This document shows, one piece after another, positions 44,091-53,525 of a stretch of DNA of 64,000 nt. Both the position numbers and the translations under genes were made by a program. The DNA comes from Thermaurantimonas sp046299575 (GTDB lineage: Bacteria; Bacteroidota; Bacteroidia; Flavobacteriales; Schleiferiaceae): assembly GCF_046299575.1 (NCBI RefSeq), contig NZ_JBKBHX010000006.1, positions 132,733-196,732 on the forward strand, read 5' to 3'. A model generated the notes under the pieces. That model saw nothing but the letters and a program-made list of their open reading frames with translations, searched no databases and was not told the DNA's origin. Position 1 is the stretch's first letter; the number at the start of each line of letters is the position of its first letter.

Positions 44091-44248
44091 GCTGCTAACG
44101 TTTTCGGGCTTTGCGTTCGGGCGGGCTTTTTAGCACTACACTTGATACGAAGCACGAAAGTTCAAATGTAGCACAAAGCTTCAAGTTTACACAGCCTGCC
44201 CCGATTTTCATCGGGGTCACCCCGCCTGACGCAAAACCCATGTGCCTA
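44091..44248. repeat. att-like palindromic element (att3), right end replaced by an IS copy
   Basis: Left core GCTGCTAAC, then GCTTTGCGTTCGGGCGGG and TTTTTAGCACTACACTTGA. The body and right arm end in CCCCGCCTGACGCAAAACCC, complementary to the left arm. An extra CCCCGAT/ATCGGGG hairpin sits in the right arm. The first 50 bp are almost identical to the element at 63434. Where the right core GTT should follow, the IS1182-like copy 2 begins. Confidence 0.8.
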
Positions 44249-45180
44249 TTGCACAACTAACTCAAATGTGTGAAAAAATATTGTAAAAAGCAAGCATACA
44301 TTTATTAAGCTTGCAGTATGCAAGGCAAAAAAGAACTACAACCCAAGATGCTCTATCAGGTGCATATAGACAGCCTGGTAGCAGAAGATTATTTTTATCG
44401 TCAGCTATCACGCGCCATTGATTTAAACTTTTTGTATAAGGCTACCGAGCCGTATTACGGCAAAGAAGGCCAGGCCAGTATCGACCCGGTGGTATTTTTC
44501 AAGATATGTTTGGTAAGCTAGGAAGGCTTTATATAGAACTAGGAAAAAGACCAATACGGATGCCAGCGAGGACATCGAGCGATACTACCCTTTAAGAAAA
44601 TAGCTACCGACAGCAAAGGCTACACCAAAAGGATCTACCGCAGTGATAACAGCAAATGCAAAGATTGCCCCTTTAGACAAACCTGCATAGGCAAGAGTGA
44701 TTTTAAGAAGATAGAAGACAGTATAGATAAACCGTATTACGATAGGATGCATGAAAAACTAAGCAAGAAGAAGGATTATGCCAAAAAACTAAGCCGCATA
44801 CGTAGTAAGACAGTAGAGCCGGTGTTGGGCACTTTGCTGAACTATTTAAACTTAAGAAGAGTAAACACTCGAGGGATGGCGGGAGCTAACAAGCATGTAT
44901 TGTTAAGTGCAATGAGTTATAACCTGAAAAAATACCTAAAGTTTATCCAACGCAAAGCACAAATAAAAGTGCAAGCCATGCCCAAACCCGAAATAAGGTG
45001 GAATACTGCCGAAAATTTTCTGCAATACCCCAAAATGGCTTCAATACTTTCATTTTAAGCGTAGCAAAAAAACGAAAGCAAAAAATCAAGAACTAAACCA
45101 AGTGCTCTTAAAAGGGCTCTAATGCAGCCATTTTTTTGCTGTAAAACTTATTTTTTGAGTTTAGAAGGGAGTTGTGCAAC
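44249..45180 (+). mobile_element. IS1182-like element, internally deleted (copy 2)
   Basis: Ends TTGCACAACT...AGTTGTGCAA form terminal inverted repeats of about 10 bp. The first frame (44318-44521) encodes the transposase N-terminus (LYQVHIDSL, YRQLSRAIDLNFLYKATEPYYG, DPVVFFKICLV). It stops at a deletion junction (GTAAGCTAGGAAGGC). The C-terminal part (DKPYYDRMHEKLSKKKDYAKK, NTRGMAGANKHVLLSAMSYNLKKYL) is in another frame. The middle of the DDE domain is missing, so it cannot move by itself. About 93% like copy 3 by eye. Confidence 0.85.
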
Positions 45181-45425
45181 GGTTACCGCTGTTACCAGCT
45201 GGCGTTCTGTCGTCCGTGTCCTGGAACGCTTTACTGTCAATGATTTTTAAGTCAGTCCTTATTTTTCTGTCGAGGTTTGCGTGTCGGGTATTTTTTATTT
45301 TCAGAAGGGCAGGAGTTTTTTTAATTCAATTTTTTCTTGGGATGGGAATAAGCACGCTCTTTTGCAGCTTTGGTTTTTGTGTCTGGATTGAGCGGCTGCA
45401 AAATGTGTGTGCTTATGTGAGTTTG
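45181..45425. other. cassette end: right att-like core and hairpin, no gene
   Basis: GGTTACCGCTGTTACCAGC follows the IS. The core GTTACCAGC (45191-45199) is the exact complement of the left core at 49594-49602. Near the CDF stop a hairpin ATAAGCAC..TTTTGCAGC / GCTGCAAAA..GTGCTTAT could act as terminator of the metal genes. The stretch resembles, in inverted order, the DNA at 49320-49600. Confidence 0.6.
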
Positions 45426-46223
45426 CTATTTGGCAAGTTGTAATATTCTGTATGCTCCCCTTGCTACAATGATAAATACAATTGCTCCAATGATTAAGTC
45501 AGGATAGGATGAATTGAGCCAATTTACCAAAAGTCCTGCCGTGATTACTCCTGTATTGATGATGACATCATTTGAAGTAAAAATCATACTTGCCTGCATA
45601 TGTGCTTCTTTACTTTTGCCTTTTTGCAAGAGATACAAGCAAATTGTATTCGCAACCAAAGCGAAAATGGAAACGATAATCATTGTTTGAAAGTCAGGAA
45701 TTTTTTCTATGCCGATAAATCTTCTTATGACTTCTGTAAACCCGATAAGAGCAAGGACGATTTGAAAATACCCTGCAAACTTTGCAATGTTCTTTTTTCT
45801 TGCGACCGTTCCGCCAACTGCAAACAAGGCAAGACCGTAAACAATGCCATCTGCCAACATATCCAAACTGTCAGCTACCAAGCCCATTGAATTAGCAATG
45901 AAACCTGTAATTATTTCAATAATGAAAAATGAAACATTGATAATTAAAACTGTCCAAAGTAATCTACTTTCTTTGCCATTAGATTCTACATCAAAAGTCA
46001 TTTCATTTTGTTCTGTTGAAACCAATTTTGTGTTCAGGTTTAAACTTTCCAATAATGCTAAAATTGATTCAACTTGTCCGTTATGATATACAGTAAGTTT
46101 TCTGTTGGCTATGTCAAACTCCAATGATTTTATGTTGTCCAAACTCTCCAATTTCATTTTTATCAATTGTTCTTCACTTGAACAATCCATTTTTGATATA
46201 TGAAAAATGCTTTTTGTTGTCAT
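45426..46223 (-). CDS. cation diffusion facilitator with N-terminal metal-binding domain
   Basis: 265 residues. Residues 1-75 resemble a ferredoxin-like HMA domain (FHISKMDCSSEEQLIKMKL, with one Cys instead of CxxC). Residues about 88-262 form a six-helix CDF transporter with the metal-site Asp pairs in VADSLDMLADG and TSNDVIINTGV. It would export Zn2+, Co2+ or a related ion from the cytoplasm. Last gene of the metal operon, 2 bp after the TonB-dependent receptor gene. Confidence 0.85.
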   Translation of the reverse strand: MTTKSIFHISKMDCSSEEQLIKMKLESLDNIKSLEFDIANRKLTVYHNGQVESILALLESLNLNTKLVSTEQNEMTFDVESNGKESRLLWTVLIINVSFFIIEIITGFIANSMGLVADSLDMLADGIVYGLALFAVGGTVARKKNIAKFAGYFQIVLALIGFTEVIRRFIGIEKIPDFQTMIIVSIFALVANTICLYLLQKGKSKEAHMQASMIFTSNDVIINTGVITAGLLVNWLNSSYPDLIIGAIVFIIVARGAYRILQLAK

Positions 46224-46225
46224 AA

Positions 46226-48457
46226 CTAAATCCCTTCTAATTTAAACCTAACTCCAACATAAATTTCTCGTCCCCGTGTCGGACCCCAAACGGAAGATGT
46301 GTCAAAGTATGGACTGAACGGGTTTTGCCAACTGATTATCGGTTGTTTTTGGCGGAAGTCAAAAATATTTTCGCAACCTGCATATACTTCAAATTTCTTG
46401 AAGTTGTAAGTGAACTGTGCATTTACGATTGTGTAAGGTTGAGAAAAGTCAGGTCGTTGAAATTCTATTGGGTTTGATTTAGTGTCGGGCAAACGTTGTT
46501 CTCCATACCAATGGACATTTAAATCAAAGTGAAATTTGTTTGTCAAGGGTTTATAGCTAAAAGTTGTCAGCACTTTGTGCATAGGGTTGAACGGTAATAA
46601 TTGTTTTGTTTCTCCCTTTTGTCGGTAAACATCCAAAAAATTATATCCTGTTTTCAATTCAAACCTTCTGTAAATTTTAAAATACAATTCTGCCTGAAAA
46701 CCGTTGCTTAAACTTGTCCCCGTAAAGTTTTTTATAATTGCTTTAGTGGGGTCTGTGTCGTAGTCAGGAAAGATTTGATTTTGAAAATCTGTTCGGTAGT
46801 AATCAGCACTGAAGTAACCTGAAAAGTTGTTGTCTTTCGTCTCAAACTTTTGTGTCAGGTTTATGCCAAAGTTTACCGCTTTTTCGGGTTGTAATTGCTC
46901 GGCAAAAATGATGTCTCTTGAACTAACAAGCAATCCGATATTCTCGCTGAATAAGTTCACCGTTCTCCAACCCGTTCCGACATTTGCCCGAACAATGGTA
47001 TTGGGAGCAATGTCGTATTTCAACAAAGTTCTTGGTGTAAACTGAAAACCGAATTGGTTGTGGTGGTCGCCCCGAACACCAGTAATCCAAGTGAGTTTAT
47101 TATTTAAAAAACGCATTGTGTTTTCGGCAAAAATTCCGGGAATGTTTTCTAAACGCTGATAATTTCCTGCATAAGTCCGCTGTAAAAAAGTATCGGTAAA
47201 TGCAATATCTTCATTCAAGTTCAGATGACGGTAACTTATTCCTGTTTTCAAATCGTGTTTGGAGTAGTTCAGTTCATACTGAATGTTTCCGTAAAAATTG
47301 GTTTGTTGTGCATTGTATTTTACCGTTCCGAAAAATGAATTTTGTTGTTGATGAAAAGCCGAAGCAAACATAACGACATTGTGTTTATCATTTATGCGAT
47401 AACCTGTTTTCGTCCAAATTTCTGGTTGGTTAATATTTACACTCTGCCCGTAAACGCTCGTGCTTCCTTTGTCGCCTTCAGCATTGAAAAAAGTTTGTCC
47501 GCCAATGCGTTGTTCATTGAAAAAACGTAAACCAATTCTGCTGTTCCAACCCCAATCTTTTTCATTTCCGTATTTCCATTTGTTGGAAATCATATAACGG
47601 GTAAGCAAAGGCAAATCAAGAAAATTATCGTTGTCTCGGTCAATTTTATTGGCTGGTTGCACGGTGTGAAACGCTGTTAAATTGCTCCATTTGCCTTGTT
47701 TAAAAGCATAGTTGGCATTGAAGTGCTTCTCCAAGAAATTGTTCATATACGCGTTGAGCAACAAGCGGTCTGTTTTGTCGGGTTCTTTAGTTTCCACATT
47801 GATTTGTCCGCTAATGCTCTCATAACCTTGCAACACGCTGTTTGCTCCTTTTGAAACATAGATATTGTCAACCAATGTGCCAGGAATACTGCTGATACCA
47901 TAAGTGTAGGACAAACCTTGTATCATTGGAAAGCCGTCAATCAACACTTGGTTGTAAACGCCCGATAAACCTAAAATCCGTAACTCTTTTGAGTTCGTAA
48001 TTACATTAGTCGTTTGCGGTTGCACGGTGGTTTGTGTTTCAAAGCAACCTGCCAAGTCGCAACAAGCAGATTTTCTTAATTCTGTTTGCGTAATTTGCTC
48101 GGTTTTAATTGGCTTGATGTCTGAAATGATAATTCCGTTCCGTTGCCCTTGAACGACTACTTCATTAAGTGTTTTTGTTTCTTGCAAACGGAACTCAACA
48201 AAGGTTTGATTGGTAATTTCAATCGTGTCAGGCGAATGTCCCACATAACTTGCGATGAGTTTTTTGTCTGAAATATCTTTTACAGAAATTTCAAATTCTC
48301 CTTTGTTGCCTGTGGATACGCCAATAGTTGTACCAAGCCAATAAACGCTTGCACCAATTAGCGATTCTTTTTTGTCGTTGGTTACTTTTCCTAAAATAGT
48401 TTGTGCCGAAAGGCTAAACGGAAAAAGTAAATCAACAATGAATATGTATTTTTTCAT
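46226..48457 (-). CDS. TonB-dependent outer-membrane receptor, metal module
   Basis: About 743 residues from the ATG at 48457, where a signal peptide begins (MKKYIFIVDLLFPFSLSAQ). An upstream ATG at 48505 would precede the signal and is rejected. A carboxypeptidase-regulatory-like domain (about 20-105) comes first, then the plug (ILGLSGVYNQVLIDGFPMIQ, ISGQINVETKEP) and a 22-strand barrel ending FEVYAGCENIFDF...VGVRFKL. A CCDLAGCFET segment in the plug is rich in Cys. The surrounding HMA and CDF genes suggest that the ligand is a metal or metal complex. Confidence 0.9.
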   Translation of the reverse strand: MKKYIFIVDLLFPFSLSAQTILGKVTNDKKESLIGASVYWLGTTIGVSTGNKGEFEISVKDISDKKLIASYVGHSPDTIEITNQTFVEFRLQETKTLNEVVVQGQRNGIIISDIKPIKTEQITQTELRKSACCDLAGCFETQTTVQPQTTNVITNSKELRILGLSGVYNQVLIDGFPMIQGLSYTYGISSIPGTLVDNIYVSKGANSVLQGYESISGQINVETKEPDKTDRLLLNAYMNNFLEKHFNANYAFKQGKWSNLTAFHTVQPANKIDRDNDNFLDLPLLTRYMISNKWKYGNEKDWGWNSRIGLRFFNEQRIGGQTFFNAEGDKGSTSVYGQSVNINQPEIWTKTGYRINDKHNVVMFASAFHQQQNSFFGTVKYNAQQTNFYGNIQYELNYSKHDLKTGISYRHLNLNEDIAFTDTFLQRTYAGNYQRLENIPGIFAENTMRFLNNKLTWITGVRGDHHNQFGFQFTPRTLLKYDIAPNTIVRANVGTGWRTVNLFSENIGLLVSSRDIIFAEQLQPEKAVNFGINLTQKFETKDNNFSGYFSADYYRTDFQNQIFPDYDTDPTKAIIKNFTGTSLSNGFQAELYFKIYRRFELKTGYNFLDVYRQKGETKQLLPFNPMHKVLTTFSYKPLTNKFHFDLNVHWYGEQRLPDTKSNPIEFQRPDFSQPYTIVNAQFTYNFKKFEVYAGCENIFDFRQKQPIISWQNPFSPYFDTSSVWGPTRGREIYVGVRFKLEGI

Positions 48458-48516
48458 TGTCTTGATTTTTAAAAGTAGTGCAAGGCATTGAAAAGCACCC
48501 TGCACTATAAAATGAT

Positions 48517-48861
48517 TTACTGTTTTATTTTGTATGGTCTTTCGTCAGGGTTTTCGCAACTGCCTGTGTTTTCAATAGCAGCAAAAATTTCCTTTTCCGT
48601 AACCAATGCAGGATTATATTTCAATTCAAAGGTTGTTGTTGTGCCTTGTTTTCCCGCTTTGCAACTGATCACGCCTTTCACTTTCTCCACATTGGCGGAA
48701 ATCATTTTCAAGTCCATTGAACAGGTAATACCCTTAACCTTTATGGTAACTATTTTTAAACTGTCCGTTGTCTGGTTGTTAGGTGTTGTTTGCGAAAACG
48801 CACTGTTTGCTGTGGCTGTCAATACTATGAAAGCCAAAACGAATGATTTTATGAATTTCAT
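48517..48861 (-). CDS. periplasmic HMA (MerP-like) protein
   Basis: 114 residues with a signal peptide (MKFIKSFVLAFIVLTATANS). One heavy-metal-associated domain follows (IVTIKVKGITCSMDLKMISANV, then KGVISCKAG). Instead of the usual CxxC the first loop has a single Cys (GITCSMD), with another Cys at ISC and NTGSC. It could shuttle a metal in the periplasm between the receptor and an exporter. 60 bp upstream of the receptor gene on the same strand. Confidence 0.8.
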   Translation of the reverse strand: MKFIKSFVLAFIVLTATANSAFSQTTPNNQTTDSLKIVTIKVKGITCSMDLKMISANVEKVKGVISCKAGKQGTTTTFELKYNPALVTEKEIFAAIENTGSCENPDERPYKIKQ

Positions 48862-48934
48862 TTTTTCTGATTTTGAATTGTTTAACGATAAGAATTACTG
48901 CTCCGAGTTTTTCGGTGCAATGTCTAATAGGTTG

Positions 48935-49282
48935 TTAAACAATTTTTGGCGGTTGCCAAACGTCAGAAGCAAATTGAGAAGTAAAAGCGGATTGATAGGT
49001 AAATCCTTTGTCTGAGAAAGCTGTTGGTTTGGGAAGATAGTCAAACGGTAAATTCAAGCAAACTAAAACGCAAGAACTACAAACCTGAAAAGGGTTACAG
49101 GATTTTCCGTCACAGTCGTTGTCTTTATTTTGTTCTTGTGAGTTGTCATTGTCTGAAATCGGGGTGCATTGTCCGCCACAACAATTTTGCACGGTGTCTG
49201 TCTGCAATGAAAGCAAATCAATTCCCGGCTTAACAGCAAGGAATAGAATAAAAGTTGCTAATATGAATGTCAATAATTTCAT
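48935..49282 (-). CDS. small Cys-rich exported protein (DUF6660-like)
   Basis: 115 residues with an N-terminal hydrophobic signal (LLTFILATFILFLAVKPG), then Cys-rich, acidic sequence (NCCGGQC, DNDCDGKSCNPFQVCSSCVLVC). The pattern is that of small proteins which in Bacteroidota precede copper/zinc HMA and TonB genes (DUF6660-like). It probably binds metal in the envelope. First gene of the metal operon. Confidence 0.7.
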   Translation of the reverse strand: MKLLTFILATFILFLAVKPGIDLLSLQTDTVQNCCGGQCTPISDNDNSQEQNKDNDCDGKSCNPFQVCSSCVLVCLNLPFDYLPKPTAFSDKGFTYQSAFTSQFASDVWQPPKIV

Positions 49283-49593
49283 TGCTCTGCAAAGATATGA
49301 TTTGTTTATGAAATCCTAACCTGTGCGTTGGCAAAATTGGCTCTTTGGCTTTTGCCGAAGGGTTGGCTTTGAGTGTCGGGGCAAAAGCCAATGTGCCAAT
49401 GTGGGTTGGCTAAAAATTGAATTAAAAAAGTGCGGTGGGGAAAATAAAAAATATAGAAGGGGAGGCAATGAGTGTCGGCCTACATGCTGTCCAACTGTAT
49501 GTTTTAAAAGTCCTGTTCATTCGTCAAGTTTTGTAAAGCGTTTTTGTCAGTCGGTAGGGGCGTTGTCTGCTTTGTCGGTGTCTTTTTACGCTT
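49283..49593. other. upstream region of the metal operon with a hairpin
   Basis: Holds an inverted repeat (TTTGGCTTTTGCC ... GGCAAAAGCCAA, 49350-49400) but no gene. Parts (AAAAATTGAATTAAAAAA, GAAAATAAAAAATA) recur in inverted order at 45285-45340. Confidence 0.5.
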
Positions 49594-49725
49594 GCTGGTA
49601 ACGGTCGAGTGTATGTGCCGTAAGGGTTTGCGGAGCAGTAACCTGTCCACCGACACGAAAGTTTGAGCGGGCTACAATGCTTGAATACCCACTGAAACCC
49701 TTATGGCATATACACTTTGTGCTTG
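49594..49725. repeat. att-like palindromic element (att4), right end replaced by an IS copy
   Basis: Left core GCTGGTAAC, left arm GTGTATGTGCCGTAAGGGTTT and complementary right arm AAACCCTTATGGCATATACAC. The right core is interrupted where IS1182-like copy 3 begins. The left core pairs exactly with 45191-45199. Confidence 0.8.
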
Positions 49726-50655
49726 TTGCACAACTAACTCAAAACTGTGAAAAAATAATGTAAAAAACAAGCATAAAAGCGATAATATTTGATTAAGCTT
49801 GCAAAATGCAAGGCAGAAAAGAATTACAACCCAAAATGCTCTATCAGGTGCATATAGACAGCCTGGTACCGGAAGATAATTTTTATCGTCAGCTGTCAAG
49901 AGCCATTGATTTAAACTTTTTGTATAAAGCTACCGAGCCCTATTACGGCAAAGAAGGCCAGGCCAGTATCGACCCGGTGGTATTTTTCAAAATATGTTTG
50001 GTAAGCTAGGAAGGCTTTATATAGAACTAGGAAAAAGACCAATACGAATGCCAGCGAGGAAACAGGGCCATATTACCTTTCAGGAAAATAGCAACAGACA
50101 GCAAGGGTTACACCAAAAGGATCTACCGCAGCGATAACAGCAAATGCAAAGATTGCCCCTTAAGACAAACCTGCATAGGCAAGAGTGATTTTAAGAAGAT
50201 AGAAGACAGCATTGATAAACCCTATTACGATAGGATGCATGAAAAACTAAGCAAGAAGAAGGATTATGCTAAAAAACGAAGCCGCATACGTAGTAAGACA
50301 GTAGAGCCGGTGTTGGGCACTTTGCTGAACTATTTAAACTTAAGAAGAGTAAACACTCGAGGGATGGCGGGAGCTAACAAGCATGTATTGTTGAGTGCAA
50401 TGAGTTATAATCTGAAAAAATACCTAAAGTTTATCCAACGCAAAGCACTGATAAAAGTGCAAGCTATGCAACAATATGAGAAAGTATGTAGTAATATAAA
50501 AAATTGTATCAAATATTTTTATTTGAATCCCCATATTGTCCAATTAAACGAAGAATAAAAATAATCAACAATTCCGAATGTGCATAAAACGCAGCTTTTG
50601 CATTCAAAAATATAAAAAAAACTTAGTTTTTTGAATTTAAAAAAAGGTTGTACAT
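49726..50655 (+). mobile_element. IS1182-like element, internally deleted (copy 3)
   Basis: The same left end (TTGCACAACT), the same N-terminal transposase frame (49806-50009) and the same internal deletion junction as copy 2 (TTGGTAAGCTAGGAAGGC). The C-terminal frame is at 50235-50558. Its last 100 bp diverge from copy 2 (frame ends with SNIKNCIKYFYLNPHIV), and the right end GTTGTACAT is decayed. Not autonomous. Together with copy 2 it flanks the metal module in direct orientation. Confidence 0.85.
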
Positions 50656-51284
50656 CGGTTATTTATGTTGGTGGTTATCTTTTCATTCCCTTTAAAGTTT
50701 TTCCCATAATTGAACTTTAAGTTTATCCTAACTGCTAAATTCATTAATTCTGGGTACCCTGGGATGAGCGAGGCTGAAAAATCGATTCTGTCCGATATCA
50801 TATACTTGTATTCAATTTCACCTCCATACCACAAAAATAAGTGTTGCCATCTATCATTGAAACCACCCTTAAATCTGTCTCGATTGACATATCCATTAAT
50901 TTATTGCCAATTTCTTCTTTACACCAAGGTTGGTCCTATTCCTCCAAATAAGCTATGCTTGCCTTTTTTAAAGATTTTTGCTCTTAATCCAATATGCGAA
51001 AAACCACCTAATTTCTCCGCACAGTCAGCGTACAATGCCTGAACTGCTTTTACAGATATTATATCAATATATACAAACTTTTCAATCAGAATCTCTATTC
51101 CATAGTTCATTACTAAATATGCGTTATTATCTAATTTATTTGACATCAAGAAAGAATTTTCTTTTTCTCCTTTTGGATGAATGCTAAGTCCAAAGAATTT
51201 CAAACCAATATTATCTTGTACCATTGCTCCTTTACTCAAAATAAAGAAGGAAATTACTATAATAAGTATGATAGAATTGTTCAT
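50637..51284 (-). pseudogene. outer-membrane-type protein with two in-frame TAA stops
   Basis: A signal peptide (MNNSIILIIVISFFILSKG) starts the frame at 51284. The frame is interrupted by TAA at 50919-50921 and again at 50901-50903, then continues without shift through INGYVNRDRFKGGFNDRWQ and LWYGGEIEYKYMISDRIDFS. FGGIGPTLV followed by RRNWQ and FLWYGGE is a typical barrel-protein stretch of Bacteroidota. The C-terminal end runs into the right end of IS copy 3 at 50655, so the natural stop may also be lost. Confidence 0.7.
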
Positions 51285-51324
51285 TTATTTTAATTTATAT
51301 ATTCACAAAAATATTTTTTTGCTC

Positions 51325-51442
51325 GGCTTTCAGGTCAAATTTAGTAACACAAAACTTTGAACTAAGCTCAAAAATTGATTCGAAAAACTGCACTTGAATT
51401 TAAACACTTCACCCTGTACGAAGCCAAATGCATGTTGGCGGT
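51325..51442. repeat. decayed att-like element (att5)
   Basis: The right arm GAAGCCAAATGCAT is followed by core GTTGGCGGT (51434-51442), which pairs 8/9 with the left core of the element at 52647. The left half (GCTCGGCTTTCAGG) is only weakly recognisable. Confidence 0.55.
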
Positions 51443-51517
51443 TCTTTTATTTTATTTTTTTACATATTTCAGTTTTCGCATATTGTATTATTATCACTTT
51501 AGATCTGGTTAAGTTTT

Positions 51518-52132
51518 TCACATTCCTTCGTCTGCGTCAATCATTAGCCTTGTTCCAAATTTATTCCTAAACATTTCATTTCTTAAATTACTTAAATCAT
51601 TTGTTGTACCCTCCAATGAAAAATACCCTTTATTATTCAATGCCTTTTTAATAAGAAACAAATAATAATGTCCAAAACAACACCATTTATCAGCAAATCG
51701 TTTTTCTCTATCCTTCCTACTGCTCCCTGGTATAAATTCATTTGATTTTCCGTCTTAATCAAAGTTAAGTAAAGGTATGCTGTCAAATCCACCACCTATG
51801 CCAAGCATATTTCTGCCTTCCATAGTTGCAGCTTTTAATTTCATTAATGGAAAGACTATCCTGTCTGCCTTAATGTATTTTTCATTTACTTCGATAACGT
51901 CTTCAAGATGTTTCAAATTAATATCTTTTCTAATGTCTATACACCATTCGTATCGAAATGGAACTATTAAAATGTTTTCTATTGGATATGAAGAACTAGT
52001 TTCACCGGTAATAATACCATCTTCATTTTTAGCATATAAACTTTTTTCACCTAATTTTGAAAGTATTGGATTTTTATCTATTCCTTCAAACCCAATATGT
52101 TGAAGCCGTTTCTTTAAGTTTTCTTTGCTCAA
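51518..52132 (-). pseudogene. hypothetical protein with in-frame TAA
   Basis: The frame from the ATG at 52132 runs 125 codons to a TAA at 51755-51757. It then continues in the same frame for 78 more codons (GSSRKDREKRFADKWCCFGH, SLEGTTNDLSNLRNEMFRN, MIDADEGM) to a TGA at 51518. Composition is coding-like on both sides of the stop. No family recognised. Either a nonsense mutation or a genuine short protein with a leftover tail. It shares a cassette with the small membrane protein gene. Confidence 0.6.
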
Positions 52133-52209
52133 AGAATTATACCCACAAATAACTTTTGTGATTCCGAAAAAATAAACATAGTTTTTTGGTCATATTATCA
52201 CTGTTAAAA

Positions 52210-52569
52210 TCAATTTTTTAAATATACTTTCAAAAGTAATTTCGTAAAAATATTTAGTTGCTTGGTTTTGTTTGTATGTGCTACGGCAAATTGAGATATT
52301 GAAATTAAGAGACCAATTATAATAAATAACATTTTATAAAATGTCGTGTCGTAATAAATAAATAATAGCCAAACCGATACTGATACAATTATAACTGATA
52401 GAATAAATATTCCCCAAATTGTTGTATGAATACCAAATCGTTTCATAATTCTTCTTGCAATCGGATTTCTCTCTTGTGAAATTGAGTTTATCTGAATGGA
52501 AGTGGTGTAGCAATCAAAATACTTTGATAGTATAACTAAAAAGGAAACTATGTAAATACAAATATTCAT
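52210..52569 (-). CDS. small membrane protein (DUF5658-like pattern)
   Basis: 119 residues with three hydrophobic segments (about 3-18, 48-70 and 77-95). The first loop has DCYTTSIQINSISQERNPIARRIM, where the D..TT and E.NP spacing resembles DUF5658-type proteins of unknown function. It lies within the cassette bounded by cores at 51434 and 52647. Confidence 0.55.
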   Translation of the reverse strand: MNICIYIVSFLVILSKYFDCYTTSIQINSISQERNPIARRIMKRFGIHTTIWGIFILSVIIVSVSVWLLFIYYDTTFYKMLFIIIGLLISISQFAVAHTNKTKQLNIFTKLLLKVYLKN

Positions 52570-52646
52570 TGTTAGTGTCTTGCCTAATAATTTGTTAGTT
52601 CAGAATTTATTTTGTTTTGTTTCCATTTGTGTGTCTATTTAAACTG

Positions 52647-52784
52647 ACTGCCAACGTTTGGCGGCTTGCCACAGGCGGGGCTTTTCAGCACTACCGCTCA
52701 TTTGGAAAATCGCACTTCAATTATACGAAAAAACTGCCAACCAAAGCACTGCAACCCCGCTTGCGGCAAACCGCTGTTAGCAGC
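52647..52784. repeat. att-like palindromic element (att6)
   Basis: Best-preserved copy. Left core ACTGCCAAC, left arm GGCGGCTTGCC and GGCGGGGCTTTTCAGCACT. The right arm AGCACTGCAACCCCGCTTGC and GGCAAACCGCT is complementary with small bulges. Right core GTTAGCAGC (52776-52784) pairs 9/9 with the left core of the element at 55519. Confidence 0.85.
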
Positions 52785-52814
52785 TGGGCTTCTTGTCTTT
52801 CGTCCGCCTTGTCG

Positions 52815-53354
52815 TTAGTTGTCTGCACGTTTGTAATGAAGTTGAGTTAGTCCGGTGTCAAATGTTTTTACGTTTACAAGTTTCAGTTTTTGTTCAGGTC
52901 TATTGTCTTTAAATAGTCTTGTTCCGTTACCAACTAATATTGGAATAACCGAAATTATTATTTCGTCCAACAAGTTATTTTTTAAAAGTTCGTTTACTAT
53001 TTCTGCTCCACCGTCACAAAAAACATTTTTACCTTTTTCACCTTTTAATTTTCTTACTAATTTGGTCAAATCGCCTGAGTAAAAAGTTGTCTTGCCGATT
53101 GTCGGTCTTGATGTCCTTGTAATGATGTATGCGTTTTTGTCAGCGTGCGGAAACTCTCCGACTTCTTTCATTACCCAATCATACGTTTTTCTTCCGAGTA
53201 TAACGGTGTCCACAGTTGAAACAAAGTCTGTATAACCGTAATCTTCTCCTTCTTTCTGAACTATTGAAAGAAAACTCAAGTCGTCATTTGGTTTGGCGAT
53301 GTAGCCGTCCAAACTCATTGCGATGTAAAGAATTATTTGTCTATTCTTACTCAT
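52815..53354 (-). CDS. dihydrofolate reductase-family protein (RibD C-terminal type)
   Basis: 179 residues. The N-terminus IILYIAMSLDGYIAKPNDD, the motif TVILGRKTYDWVMKEVGEFPH and a C-terminal IISVIPILVGNGTRLF are those of the RibD_C/YyaP group, which bind NADPH. This group is related to dihydrofolate reductase but its substrate is usually unknown. Trimethoprim resistance cannot be inferred. It lies just inside the att-like right core at 52776, at the 3' end of its cassette. Confidence 0.85.
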   Translation of the reverse strand: MSKNRQIILYIAMSLDGYIAKPNDDLSFLSIVQKEGEDYGYTDFVSTVDTVILGRKTYDWVMKEVGEFPHADKNAYIITRTSRPTIGKTTFYSGDLTKLVRKLKGEKGKNVFCDGGAEIVNELLKNNLLDEIIISVIPILVGNGTRLFKDNRPEQKLKLVNVKTFDTGLTQLHYKRADN

Positions 53355-53439
53355 CTATAATTCAAAATTATTTTAGTCGTTAGTTGTAATGCTGTCGGAT
53401 AATTGTTAGTCCTTTAACAAGTCCTTTTAGACCTGAATT

Positions 53440-53525
53440 ACTGTCCCCCTTGACTGAACTGAAATAAAAGAACGAAAGTAGAAAGTTAATTTGTCGCTTC
53501 GTAAAAAGTTCCCATGGGGGACAGT
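53440..53525. repeat. inverted repeat, possible MITE or REP element
   Basis: Arms ACTGTCCCCC (53440-53449) and GGGGGACAGT (53516-53525) are exact complements around a 66-bp centre, in the 300-bp gap between the DHFR-like and AraC genes. No other copy seen in the window. No gene is recognised in this gap. Confidence 0.6.
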
